Below are positions 7,681 through 14,927 of a stretch of DNA of 18,101 nucleotides, piece after piece. Source of the stretch: Croceibacterium_A sp966112795. GTDB lineage: Bacteria; Pseudomonadota; Alphaproteobacteria; Sphingomonadales; Sphingomonadaceae. How positions within the stretch are numbered: position 1 is the stretch's first letter; the number at the start of each line of letters is the position of its first letter. Below the pieces are notes generated by a model that saw nothing but the letters and a program-made list of their open reading frames with translations, did no database searches and had not been told where the DNA came from. The position numbers and the translations under genes were made by a program. The stretch spans positions 1 through 18,101 of the forward strand of contig CBHWED010000042.1 in NCBI GenBank assembly GCA_966112795.1. Direction: 5' to 3'.

Positions 7681-7814
7681 GGGGAGTTATCCCTTCTCGG
7701 GGTGCCGGCCTGCAGGACCGGCGCTGTTGTCGCGAGAGCGGGACGGTGGCGGGCGCTGTCCGCCGCCGGCCCGTTCGCGGGACACTGTGAATTCCTCGGC
7801 CACGCGGCCGTCAA

Positions 7815-8705
7815 TCAGGTCATCGCCGGACCGCGACCGCCCAGCCACAATGCCAGGTTGCGAACGTACTGGCGGGTCGAGCGCTGCGCTTCCGGCGAGC
7901 GGGCGAGGGCATCGCCGGGCCGCTCGCCGACGAAGCTCGGGCAGCCCATCGCCGGGTTCCAGTTGTAGTCCGCGAAATGGTGGAAGGTCGATTGCGCGAC
8001 CGCCGGGCCGCCGTCGGCGCCGGGCTCGAAGGCGACCGCGATGTTGAAGGTCGTGCCGCTGACCTTGCTGGTCCCGGTCGCGATGACCCGCGCGGTGGGA
8101 TCGCTCGCCGGCGCGCCGACCGCGCCTTCGTGCGGGTGCGAGGGCAGATAGCGGATCGTCCCGCCCGGCGCTGCGGGATCGTGCAGCAACGGGTGCGGCG
8201 CGCCGACCACGGCGATCTCCTGGAAGTCGCCGTTGGCCCCCGAATGGTAGTTCGGCCACAGGATCTGCGCGGTCTCGCGGTCGTCGATGATGCGCCGCGC
8301 CTCGTCGGGCTCGGGATGATGGCTGTGGAAGTAATGCGCCTCGCCGATGCCGCCGAGACGGCAGACCGAGCAGCCGAGATCCATGTGGTCGCGCGTCACC
8401 AGCAGCCCGCGGCCCTTCCGGCGGAAGCGGCCGATCGCGTCGCAGTCCTCCGTGTCGAGCCCGTCGCCGGTGTCGACCGCGAACAGCCACAGCTCGTCGA
8501 AATCCGATTCGTCGATCGTCGACAGCACCGGATCCGGGGCGCCGGGCTGCGCGCGATCGCGCGCGGTCACTGCGAACAGCGGCGCGCCGGCCGAATCGGC
8601 GAGACCCGAGAGGTAATCGCGCAGCAGCGAGAAGCGCCCGATGTGCCAGTCGTTCTCGCGTGGCGGGACGGTGGTCTGCAGCAGGATGCGAACGGGCGGG
8701 GCCAC
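7815..8705 (-). CDS. Hypothetical protein, possibly ThuA/class I amidotransferase-like fold
   Basis: This encodes 296 residues, started at GTG 8705-8703, which has a good AGGAGA site 5-7 bases upstream. There is no signal peptide or membrane helix. I do not recognise a named family with certainty. The pattern of strand LLQTTV at the N terminus, FDELWLFAVDTGDGLDTEDCDAIGRFRRKGRGLLVTRDHMDL (about 69-110) and the late FHHFADYNWNP resembles the flavodoxin-like fold of ThuA and class I glutamine-amidotransferase-like proteins. It is notably rich in His around HYFHSHHPEP, PSHPHEG and FHHF, with two neighbouring cysteines (GCSVCRLGG), so metal binding is possible. It heads the minus-strand run (134 bases before the hydrolase gene). 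Gene call strong, function uncertain. Confidence 0.85.
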   Translation of the reverse strand: MAPPVRILLQTTVPPRENDWHIGRFSLLRDYLSGLADSAGAPLFAVTARDRAQPGAPDPVLSTIDESDFDELWLFAVDTGDGLDTEDCDAIGRFRRKGRGLLVTRDHMDLGCSVCRLGGIGEAHYFHSHHPEPDEARRIIDDRETAQILWPNYHSGANGDFQEIAVVGAPHPLLHDPAAPGGTIRYLPSHPHEGAVGAPASDPTARVIATGTSKVSGTTFNIAVAFEPGADGGPAVAQSTFHHFADYNWNPAMGCPSFVGERPGDALARSPEAQRSTRQYVRNLALWLGGRGPAMT

Positions 8706-8766
8706 CGGGGTCTCCTGGGCTGGGCAGTGGGGGGCGGACTGGTAGCGGTCACATGGTTATCATGCA

Positions 8767-8796
8767 TCAGTATGACGGTCCGGGGTGTTTGCAAAC
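8767..8796 (-). promoter_or_regulatory. Candidate promoter/operator for the minus-strand run
   Basis: The perfect palindrome GTTTGCAAAC lies at 8787-8796. Its centre TTGCAA could serve as a -35 on the minus strand with TACTGA (8772-8767) as -10, spaced 16 bases. The overlapping TGCAAACGCTTCA also resembles a half-degenerate LacI-family operator (AANCGNTT core). These are readings of short motifs and not proof of a promoter. Confidence 0.35.
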
Positions 8797-8805
8797 GCTT
8801 CATCG

Positions 8806-8820
8806 CTCGTTCAGAACGAG
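8806..8820. promoter_or_regulatory. Perfect 7 bp inverted repeat, candidate operator
   Basis: CTCGTTC-A-GAACGAG is a perfect 7 bp inverted repeat with a single central base, about 50 bases before the first DUF4139 start, in the gap between divergent genes. Its form suits a dimeric helix-turn-helix repressor (TetR-like or similar). It is not the GTTC-N7-GTTC LexA arrangement. No regulator gene lies beside it in the window. Confidence 0.45.
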
Positions 8821-8871
8821 TTAGCGTAGATTGATACATTGTAACATGGTCGTCCCCGGGGGAGAGCCTGC

Positions 8872-10395
8872 ATGTCCTTTCGTGCCGCCGCATTGATCGC
8901 CGTCTCGGCCCTCGCCATCGCTTTGCCGGCCACCGCAGCCAGCGCGCAAGCGATCGCCGATCCCGACGCGACCGCGCAAGGCGATGTCTCGGTGACGATC
9001 TACAACGACGGCCAGGCGCTCGTGCAGGACGTGCGCCAGCTCGACATCGCCCGCGGCCGCAGCACGCTGTCGTTCCCCGACGTCTCGGCGCAGATCCGCC
9101 CGGAGACGCTGAGCTTCAACGCCGCCGACACCGCGATCGTCGAGCAGAACTTCGACTTCGACCTGCTGACCCCCGGCAAGCTGATGGAGAAGGCGGTCGG
9201 GCAGACCGTGACCCTGCTGCGCACCAATCCCGCGACCGGCCAGGAGACGCGCGAGCGCGCGACCGTGCTCAGCGTCGCCGGCGGCGTGGTCGTGCAGATC
9301 GGCGACCGCATCGAGGTGCTGCGCGACGACGGGCTGCCGGTGCGGGTGATCTTCGACCGCGTCCCGCCGAACCTGCGCGCGCGGCCGACGCTGTCGGTCA
9401 CGCTCGAGAGCGACCGCGGCGGCACGCGCCCGGCGTCGATCCGCTACCTCACCCCCGGGCTCGGCTGGTCGGCCGACTACGTCGCGCTCTACGACGAGAC
9501 CAGGGGCACGATCGACATGCAGGGCTGGGTCACGCTGACCAACCAGACCGGCACCACGTTCCACGCGGCGGACACGCTGCTCGTCGCCGGCAGCCCGGGC
9601 GGCGGCGGGTCCAGCGGCTATCGCGGCCGGCCGATGCCGCCTCCGCCCCCTCCGGGGCGCGGCATGGTGCCGGGTACCGAGACCGCCGACCGCGAGCAGC
9701 TCGGCGACTATTACCTCTACCCGATCGCCGGCCGCACGACGATCGCCAACGCGCAGACCAAGCAAGTCAGCTTCCTCGACGTCCAGGGCGTGCCCGCGCG
9801 CAAGGTCTATGGCCGCTCGGTCGGCTGGCTGAGCTCGGACGACCAACCGGTCAACGTCGAGAGCCAGATCGCCTTCGCCACCTCGCGCGAGGGCGGCCTC
9901 GGCGACGCGCTGCCCGAGGGCACCGTGCGGTTCTACCAGCGCGACCGCGAAGGCAATCCGCAGTTCATCGGCGAGAACGGCGTCAGCCACACGCCGATGG
10001 GCAGCCAGCTCACGCTCGCCACCGGCGACGCGTTCGACGTGTTCGTCCAGGCCGAAGTCGAGAGCCGCGACAAGATCACCTCGGCCGAGTACGAGCGCAG
10101 CGCGCGCTACCGGGTGATCGAGAACGGCGAGGTCACGCGCACGGTCGAGGTCGACAAGAGCGCCGAGTTCTGGCGCACGACGATGCGCTACACTTTCACC
10201 AATGCCAAGGCGACGCCGGTGCAGGTCGAGCTCTACCAGTCGGGCCTCGACCGCGGCTGGTGGGGCCGCGACTTCCGCGTGGTCAGCGAGGACGTGCCCG
10301 GCGAGCAGCTCAACGCCGACCGGCGCAAGTACCTCGTCGAGGTCCCGGCGAACGGCAAGCGCGAGGTGCGCGTCACTTACGAGACGCGATACTGA
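8872..10395 (+). CDS. Exported DUF4139 domain protein, copy 1
   Basis: The protein is 507 residues with a clear Sec signal peptide (MSFRAAALIAVSALAIALPATAASAQA, cleavage near residue 27). The mature part starts with DVSVTIYNDGQALVQDVRQLDIARG, the N-terminal strand set typical of DUF4139 proteins. It continues through FDRVPPNL, IRYLTPGLGWSADYVALYD and WVTLTNQTGTTF to a C-terminal beta domain ending VEVPANGKREVRVTYETRY. A Pro-rich linker (PMPPPPPPG, with P256-P261 consecutive) splits the two halves. There is no catalytic motif; the family is periplasmic or surface-associated and of unknown role. ATG 8872 follows a GGGGGAGAG stretch. The next gene is a paralogue 11 bases downstream, so the pair is surely one transcription unit. 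Confidence 0.92.
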   Translation: MSFRAAALIAVSALAIALPATAASAQAIADPDATAQGDVSVTIYNDGQALVQDVRQLDIARGRSTLSFPDVSAQIRPETLSFNAADTAIVEQNFDFDLLTPGKLMEKAVGQTVTLLRTNPATGQETRERATVLSVAGGVVVQIGDRIEVLRDDGLPVRVIFDRVPPNLRARPTLSVTLESDRGGTRPASIRYLTPGLGWSADYVALYDETRGTIDMQGWVTLTNQTGTTFHAADTLLVAGSPGGGGSSGYRGRPMPPPPPPGRGMVPGTETADREQLGDYYLYPIAGRTTIANAQTKQVSFLDVQGVPARKVYGRSVGWLSSDDQPVNVESQIAFATSREGGLGDALPEGTVRFYQRDREGNPQFIGENGVSHTPMGSQLTLATGDAFDVFVQAEVESRDKITSAEYERSARYRVIENGEVTRTVEVDKSAEFWRTTMRYTFTNAKATPVQVELYQSGLDRGWWGRDFRVVSEDVPGEQLNADRRKYLVEVPANGKREVRVTYETRY

Positions 10396-10406
10396 GGGGC
10401 GGGGCC

Positions 10407-12050
10407 GTGCGCCGCGCTTTCGATGGATCGACGAGCAGGAGCAGGGTGCGGGCGCTGCTCGCGGCCTTCCTGCTGCCGCTGCTCGCCATTCCCGCGGTCG
10501 CCCGCGAGGCGGTCGACGCTTCGGCGCCGTCGGCGCTCGCGGTCACGCTCTACCGCGATCCCAACCGCGGCGCCGGTCAGGAGCTGAATCGCAACTGGCC
10601 GCAGGGCTTCGCGATGATCACCGAGACCCGCGAGGTCACGCTGCCGCCGGGCGAATCGACGATCCGCTTCACCGGCGTCGCCGAGGGCATGATCGCGGTC
10701 AGCGCGATCGTCACCGGGCTTCCGGGCGGGACGATCGAGAAGAACCGCAACGCCGACCTGCTGAGCCCCGCGGCGCTGGTCGACGGCACGCTCGGCAACC
10801 GCGTCACCGTGACCCGCACCGATCCCGCGACCGGCCGGCAGGTGGCGCAGGACGCGATCGTCCGCACGCGCGCCGACGGCGGGCTGGTGCTGCAGACCGC
10901 CCAAGGCTTCGAGGCGGTGCGCTGCTCGGGCCTGCCCGAGAAGCTGACCTTCGACCGCGTGCCCGCAGGCCTCTCGCCGCAGCCGGTCTATTCGGTCGAC
11001 ACGCGCGATGCGGCCGGCGGCACTTATACGGTCCAGCTGACCTACCTCGCCTGGGGCTTCGACTGGCAGGCGCACTATGTCGCCACGCTCGACGAGGCCG
11101 GCGCGGGCGAGGCGATGACGATGCGGCTGATGAGCTGGCTGACGCTGCTCAACGACAACGGCCAGAGCTTCGCGGATGCCGAGCTGCTGGTGGTCGCGGG
11201 CAAGCTCAACGTGGTCAGCAACTTCCAGGGTCTCGCCGACCCGCCCGACGCGCGGCCGCTCCGGCTGACCTGCTACCCGCTCGGCAGCACGGCCGAGGGG
11301 AGCCCGATCACGGAGTACGCTTCAGGGCCGTATCCGCCACCGCCGCCGCCGCCACCACCGCCCCCGCCGGCCGCCCCGATGATGGCCGAGGGCATGGTGG
11401 TCGTGACCGGCTCGCGCATCGCCCGCAAGGCCGAGGAGGAAGCGCTCGGCGACCTCAAGCTCTACCGCGTGCCCGAGCGGGTGACGGTCTCGGCCAAGGG
11501 CCTCAAGCAGGTCGCCTTCCTCGACCAGGACCGGGTCGAGGGCCGCTTGCTGTATCGGGTCGTGTGCTCGCGGTGGGAGGCCGTCGATGCGGGCGGGGAG
11601 GCGACGCCGGCGGACATGCTGCTGGTCACGGTCAACGACAAGGCGCACGGGCTCGGCATGGCCTTGCCGATGGGTGCCGTCACCGTGTTCGAGCCGTCGT
11701 CGTTCGGCGAGCAGCTCGTCGCCGAGCCGCGCATCCGCGACTACGCCGAGGGGCAGGACATCGAGCTCGGGCTCGGCGCAAGCGGCCAGGTCTCCGCGCG
11801 CTGCGAGCTGCCCCAAGGCGACGAGGCGCTCGACCAGCCGCGGAGCTGGATGCCCCTTCGCGCCACGCTGACCAATGCCAATCCCGATCCGGTCACGGTC
11901 CGGCTGGTGATCGGCGCTCCGGACACGTGGGAGGTGCGCGGGATCCGCGGCACGCGGGTCAAGGACGGCGAGGTGATCCTCGAGGTCACCGTGCCCGGCA
12001 ACGGCCGCCGCGAGGTGAACTGGCGAGTGCGGGCGGTGGGCGCGGCCTAG
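10407..12050 (+). CDS. Exported DUF4139-like protein, copy 2, with poly-Pro linker and TonB-box-like motif
   Basis: The protein is 547 residues from GTG 10407 (GAGG 9 bases upstream). A second in-frame GTG at 10446, with AGGAG 4 bases before it, would give a tidier signal peptide (MRALLAAFLLPLLAIPAVA) and 534 residues, so the start is open. It is a paralogue of the preceding gene: VTVTRTDPATGRQVAQDAIV, LTFDRVPAGLSPQPVYSV, YLAWGFDWQAHYVATLDE and WLTLLNDNGQSFADAELLVVAG align with copy 1 throughout, and it ends in VPGNGRREVNWRV. The linker differs: twelve consecutive prolines (310-321) are followed by MVVVTGSRIARKAEEEALGD (330-349), which looks like the TonB-box region of sphingomonad TonB-dependent receptors. 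Function unknown. Its TAG lies in a CTAG shared with the stop of the convergent amidohydrolase gene. Confidence 0.88.
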   Translation: MRRAFDGSTSRSRVRALLAAFLLPLLAIPAVAREAVDASAPSALAVTLYRDPNRGAGQELNRNWPQGFAMITETREVTLPPGESTIRFTGVAEGMIAVSAIVTGLPGGTIEKNRNADLLSPAALVDGTLGNRVTVTRTDPATGRQVAQDAIVRTRADGGLVLQTAQGFEAVRCSGLPEKLTFDRVPAGLSPQPVYSVDTRDAAGGTYTVQLTYLAWGFDWQAHYVATLDEAGAGEAMTMRLMSWLTLLNDNGQSFADAELLVVAGKLNVVSNFQGLADPPDARPLRLTCYPLGSTAEGSPITEYASGPYPPPPPPPPPPPPAAPMMAEGMVVVTGSRIARKAEEEALGDLKLYRVPERVTVSAKGLKQVAFLDQDRVEGRLLYRVVCSRWEAVDAGGEATPADMLLVTVNDKAHGLGMALPMGAVTVFEPSSFGEQLVAEPRIRDYAEGQDIELGLGASGQVSARCELPQGDEALDQPRSWMPLRATLTNANPDPVTVRLVIGAPDTWEVRGIRGTRVKDGEVILEVTVPGNGRREVNWRVRAVGAA

Positions 12051-13333
12051 CGCGGCTCGCGGGAGACCACGAAGCCGTTCTTCCAGATCGTGTCGATCGC
12101 GAGCGCCGCGCCGATGGTGTGCAGCGGATCGCCGTCGACCAGCACGAGGTCGGCCCTGCGGCCCGGCGCGATCCTGCCCCGGTCGGCGAGGCCGAAGGTG
12201 CGTGCCGGGAGCGCGGTGGCGGCCTCGAGCGCCTGCGCCGGCGTGAGCCCGGCCCGGGTCAACAGCACGAGCTCTGCCTGAAGGCCGGCGCCGTGCGGCG
12301 CGCCGGGGTTGGGCGCGTCGGTGCCGGCGAGCAGCGGGACACCGGCGGCGTGGAGCAGTCGCGCGCTTTGCAAGGCATTGGCGATCCCTTGCGGACGCAC
12401 GGTGCCGAACCCCAGGGCGAGCACTTGCTTCTGGGCCGGAGAGAGCAGGTCCTGGAAGGCCGGGCGCCCGTAGAGGTCGGCGGCAAGCGGTTCGCCGGAG
12501 CCGGCCGACAGCACCGCCAGCGTCGACACGACGAAGATCCTGCGGTCGCGGGCGAGACGGATGAAGTCGGCGCTGGCGACTTCGTCGGCGAAGAGATGGG
12601 CAAGGCCGTCGGCGCCGCACTCGACCATGCTCAGGGCGTCGCGTGCACGGCTGGCGTGGACGATCGCCAGCTTCCCGTAACGGTGCGCGGCGCGTACCGC
12701 CGCGCAGGCATCCTCGATCGCCAGCGCCGGGATCGGGTGCCCCGGGGACAGGACCGAATTGTCCTCGACGATGATCTTGATGAAGTCCGACCCTTCGGCG
12801 ACGCGCGCCGCGACGAAGGCGTCGGCATCGGCCCCCGGGGCGAGAGTCTCGATGGTCTCCGAGCCGGGCATCGTGCCGCTCGGATGGCCGCCCGGGGCCG
12901 AAACCCCGAGGCCCGCGCTCCAGGTGTCGGCCGCGCGGGTCCGCGGCAGCGTCTCGCGCTGGCTACGCCAGGGCGCGAACCGCGGTGCGAGCGTGAACAT
13001 GTCGATCTCGGTGGTCACGCCGAAGCGAAGCGCGTCTTCCTGCGCGCCGGCGAACACGTGGACGTGCGAATCGATCAGGCCCGGAACGAGGGTCTTGCCG
13101 CCGCCATCGATGACTGGAACGCCCGGTGGAAGCGGCGCATCGGGACCGGCCGCGGTGATCAGCCCGCCGATTACCACCACATTGGCGCGTTCGGTGACGC
13201 GCTCGCCGTCGAACAGGCGTACGTTGCGGACGGCGAAGGAGTTGTCGTCACCGCCGCCGTGGACGGTCGACGCGGGCAGGACGGCCAGGAGCAATGCCGG
13301 CACGAACCTGCGCAGAACCAGGATCCCCATCAT
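12047..13333 (-). CDS. Exported amidohydrolase family protein
   Basis: The protein is 428 residues from ATG 13333 (a second ATG directly follows), with an N-terminal signal peptide (MMGILVLRRFVPALLLAVLPASTVHG). It has the metal-dependent amidohydrolase layout: an N-terminal beta domain ending PGLIDSHVHVF with H90 and H92, K186 in SDFIKIIVED as the likely carboxylated bridging lysine, H226 (AIVHAS), H246 (GLAHLF) and D339 (AGTDAPN). The C-terminal GRIAPGRRADLVLVDGDPL closes the beta domain. All metal ligands expected for a binuclear site are present. It is closest to the imidazolonepropionase-like and prolidase-like exported amidohydrolases; the substrate is unknown. No Shine-Dalgarno sequence precedes the start, where the palindrome at 13335-13350 sits instead. 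It is divergent from recA. Confidence 0.93.
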   Translation of the reverse strand: MMGILVLRRFVPALLLAVLPASTVHGGGDDNSFAVRNVRLFDGERVTERANVVVIGGLITAAGPDAPLPPGVPVIDGGGKTLVPGLIDSHVHVFAGAQEDALRFGVTTEIDMFTLAPRFAPWRSQRETLPRTRAADTWSAGLGVSAPGGHPSGTMPGSETIETLAPGADADAFVAARVAEGSDFIKIIVEDNSVLSPGHPIPALAIEDACAAVRAAHRYGKLAIVHASRARDALSMVECGADGLAHLFADEVASADFIRLARDRRIFVVSTLAVLSAGSGEPLAADLYGRPAFQDLLSPAQKQVLALGFGTVRPQGIANALQSARLLHAAGVPLLAGTDAPNPGAPHGAGLQAELVLLTRAGLTPAQALEAATALPARTFGLADRGRIAPGRRADLVLVDGDPLHTIGAALAIDTIWKNGFVVSREPR

Positions 13334-13334
13334 C

Positions 13335-13350
13335 GACTACATGCGTAGTC
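13335..13350. promoter_or_regulatory. Inverted repeat GACTAC-N4-GTAGTC, candidate BlaI-type operator
   Basis: A perfect 6 bp inverted repeat with a 4-base centre (ATGC) lies 1 base upstream of the amidohydrolase start codon. It differs at one base from the TACA-NN-TGTA core recognised by BlaI/MecI/CopY-type repressors, flanked by the symmetrical GAC/GTC. Its position would let a bound repressor, or a folded hairpin, block the start region. The regulator is inferred. Confidence 0.45.
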
Positions 13351-13381
13351 CATCTCGCGGGACCCGCAAAAAAGAATTTTC

Positions 13382-13396
13382 GTTCCCCCCTTGTTC
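13382..13396 (+). promoter_or_regulatory. LexA (SOS) box upstream of recA
   Basis: The direct repeat GTTC-N7-GTTC is the LexA recognition sequence of alphaproteobacteria. It lies 76 bases upstream of the recA ATG, next to an A/T tract at 13368-13380 that stands out in this GC-rich DNA and may be an UP-like element. The second half-site overlaps a possible -35 (TTGTTC, 13391-13396) with a weak -10 (TACGAA, 13414-13419) after 17 bases. That is the place where bound LexA would block polymerase. The second GTTC is also the left arm of TTGTTC-N5-GAACAA (13391-13407). Confidence 0.85.
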
Positions 13397-13472
13397 CAAT
13401 AGAACAAATCGAATACGAAGAGGTCAGTTGACGAGTGAAACGCAACCCTAGGCAACTGACGGAGGCCATGTC

Positions 13473-14534
13473 ATGGCGGCGCAACTGAATCTGGTGGAGA
13501 AGGAAACAGTGGACCGTCAGAAGGCGCTCGAGGCAGCGCTCGCGCAGATCGACCGGGCATTCGGCAAGGGCTCGGCGATGAAGCTCGGCCAGAAGGAGAC
13601 GATGCAGGTCGAGACGATCTCGACCGGCTCGCTCGGGCTCGACATCGCACTCGGCGTCGGCGGCTTGCCGCGCGGCCGGGTGATCGAAGTCTACGGGCCG
13701 GAAAGCTCGGGCAAGACCACGCTCGCATTGCACGTGATCGCCGAGGCGCAGCGCGGCGGGGGCACCGCCGCGTTCGTCGACGCCGAACATGCGCTCGACC
13801 CGGTCTATGCCAAGAAGCTGGGGGTCGACATCGACGAGCTGATCGTGTCGCAGCCCGACACCGGCGAGCAGGCGCTCGAGATCGTCGACACGCTGGTGCG
13901 CTCGAACGCGATCGACGTGCTCGTGGTGGACTCGGTCGCGGCACTGGTGCCGCGGGCCGAAATCGAGGGCGAGATGGGCGATTCGCACGTCGGCCTGCAG
14001 GCGCGGCTGATGAGCCAGTCGCTGCGCAAGCTGACCGGCTCGATCAGCCGCTCGCGCTGCATGGTGATCTTCATCAACCAGCTGCGCATGAAGATCGGCG
14101 TGATGTACGGCAACCCCGAGACCACGACCGGCGGCAACGCGCTCAAGTTCTACGCTAGCGTGCGCCTCGACATCCGCCGCACCGGCCAGATCAAGGAGCG
14201 CGACGAGATCGTCGGCAACACCACGCGGGTGAAGGTGGTCAAGAACAAGGTCGCCCCGCCGTTCAAGCAGGTCGAGTTCGACATCATGTACGGCGAAGGC
14301 ATCTCGAAGATCGGCGAGATCCTCGACCTCGGCGTCAAGGCCGGGCTGGTCGAGAAATCGGGCTCGTGGTTCTCCTACGACTCGATCCGGATCGGCCAGG
14401 GACGCGAGAACGCCAAGACTTATCTCAAGGACAACCCTGAAGTTTGCGACCGTCTCGAAGCCGCGATCCGCGGCCGCATCGACGCGGTGGCCGAGGAAAT
14501 GATGGCGGGCCCGGACGCGGACGACGACATCTGA
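13473..14534 (+). CDS. recA: Recombinase RecA
   Basis: RecA forms ATP-dependent filaments on single-stranded DNA for homologous recombination and triggers LexA self-cleavage. The protein is 353 residues, normal length. Walker A GPESSGKT is at 75-82, the catalytic E105 in DAEHALDP, and Walker B VLVVDSVAALVPRAEIEGEMGD from 149. Loop 2 is in MYGNPETTTGGNALKFYASVRLDIRR, and the acidic C terminus ends DADDDI. ATG 13473 is preceded by GGAGG at 13461-13465 with a 7-base spacer. It is controlled by the LexA box upstream and closed by a strong terminator at 14595-14639, so it is monocistronic. Nothing unusual in the protein. Confidence 0.99.
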   Translation: MAAQLNLVEKETVDRQKALEAALAQIDRAFGKGSAMKLGQKETMQVETISTGSLGLDIALGVGGLPRGRVIEVYGPESSGKTTLALHVIAEAQRGGGTAAFVDAEHALDPVYAKKLGVDIDELIVSQPDTGEQALEIVDTLVRSNAIDVLVVDSVAALVPRAEIEGEMGDSHVGLQARLMSQSLRKLTGSISRSRCMVIFINQLRMKIGVMYGNPETTTGGNALKFYASVRLDIRRTGQIKERDEIVGNTTRVKVVKNKVAPPFKQVEFDIMYGEGISKIGEILDLGVKAGLVEKSGSWFSYDSIRIGQGRENAKTYLKDNPEVCDRLEAAIRGRIDAVAEEMMAGPDADDDI

Positions 14535-14594
14535 TCCTCAAGCAGCGCGCCGCCCGGCCCACGACAGCGGGGCGGGCGCGGATGCGGAACCGGG

Positions 14595-14639
14595 AGCCGT
14601 CCCGATGGCAAGGCCGTCGGGACGGCTTTCGCTTTTGTT
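14595..14639 (+). terminator. Intrinsic terminator of recA
   Basis: A perfect 11 bp stem, AGCCGTCCCGA (14595-14605) pairing with TCGGGACGGCT (14617-14627), has an 11-base loop and is followed by TTCGCTTTTGTT. This is a classic rho-independent terminator 60 bases after the recA stop and the strongest one seen in the window. Confidence 0.93.
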
Positions 14640-14709
14640 GCCGGCCGATGCCTAAGCACCGTCTGCGCGCCCGCGGTTTGCGCGACCCGACGCCCATCAC
14701 TCTACGTCG

Positions 14710-14783
14710 ACGCCACGCGAGCTCTACACCGCTCACCTCAACGCCACGCGAGGTCTGCACCGTTCGACGTCTACGCCACGCGA
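14710..14783. repeat. Short tandem repeat, 31-32 base period, three copies
   Basis: ACGCCACGCGA occurs at 14710-14720, 14741-14751 and 14773-14783. The first two units agree at 22 of the first 25 bases; the third diverges after its first 11. The array lies in the 288-base gene-free stretch 14640-14927 between the recA terminator and the exported hypothetical gene. It has no identical repeats separated by unique spacers and only three units, so it is not a CRISPR array. It could be a regulator-binding array or a decayed minisatellite. Confidence 0.6.
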
Positions 14784-14848
14784 CCTCGATGCCGCGCCAG
14801 CTACCGACTTACCCTGAAATTAGCCTAGGGAAATTCCCCGGATTGGGA

Positions 14849-14876
14849 TTGACTGCACGGGCAGCCGCGATACCCC
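14849..14876 (+). promoter_or_regulatory. Weak candidate promoter for the exported hypothetical gene
   Basis: TTGACT (14849-14854) is a good -35. The -10 side (TACCCC, 14871-14876, 16-base spacer) is poor. An A/T-rich patch with GGGAA-A-TTCCC (14828-14838) lies just upstream, which fits a regulated start site. This is the only promoter-like signal found in the stretch 14640-14927. Confidence 0.3.
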
Positions 14877-14927
14877 TTGCGCAGCCGCGGAATGTCGACC
14901 GCGGCGGTCCTATTGGGGGGGCACATC

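Noticed and set aside
7704..7722. Hairpin GCCGG-N9-CCGGC as a terminator between the ThuA-like and hydrolase genes
   Set aside because: Five-pair stem, internal mismatch and no T-run on the minus strand. It is not enough to split the run into two transcription units.
10202..13348. A plus-strand open frame of over 1000 codons across both DUF4139 genes and the amidohydrolase gene
   Set aside because: Arg/Gly/Ala-rich shadow with no domain. Two well-supported genes with signal peptides and family motifs occupy the other frames.
14710..14783. Possible mini-CRISPR array
   Set aside because: The similarity runs through the whole 31-32 base unit with no unique spacers, the third unit is degenerate, and no cas gene is present.
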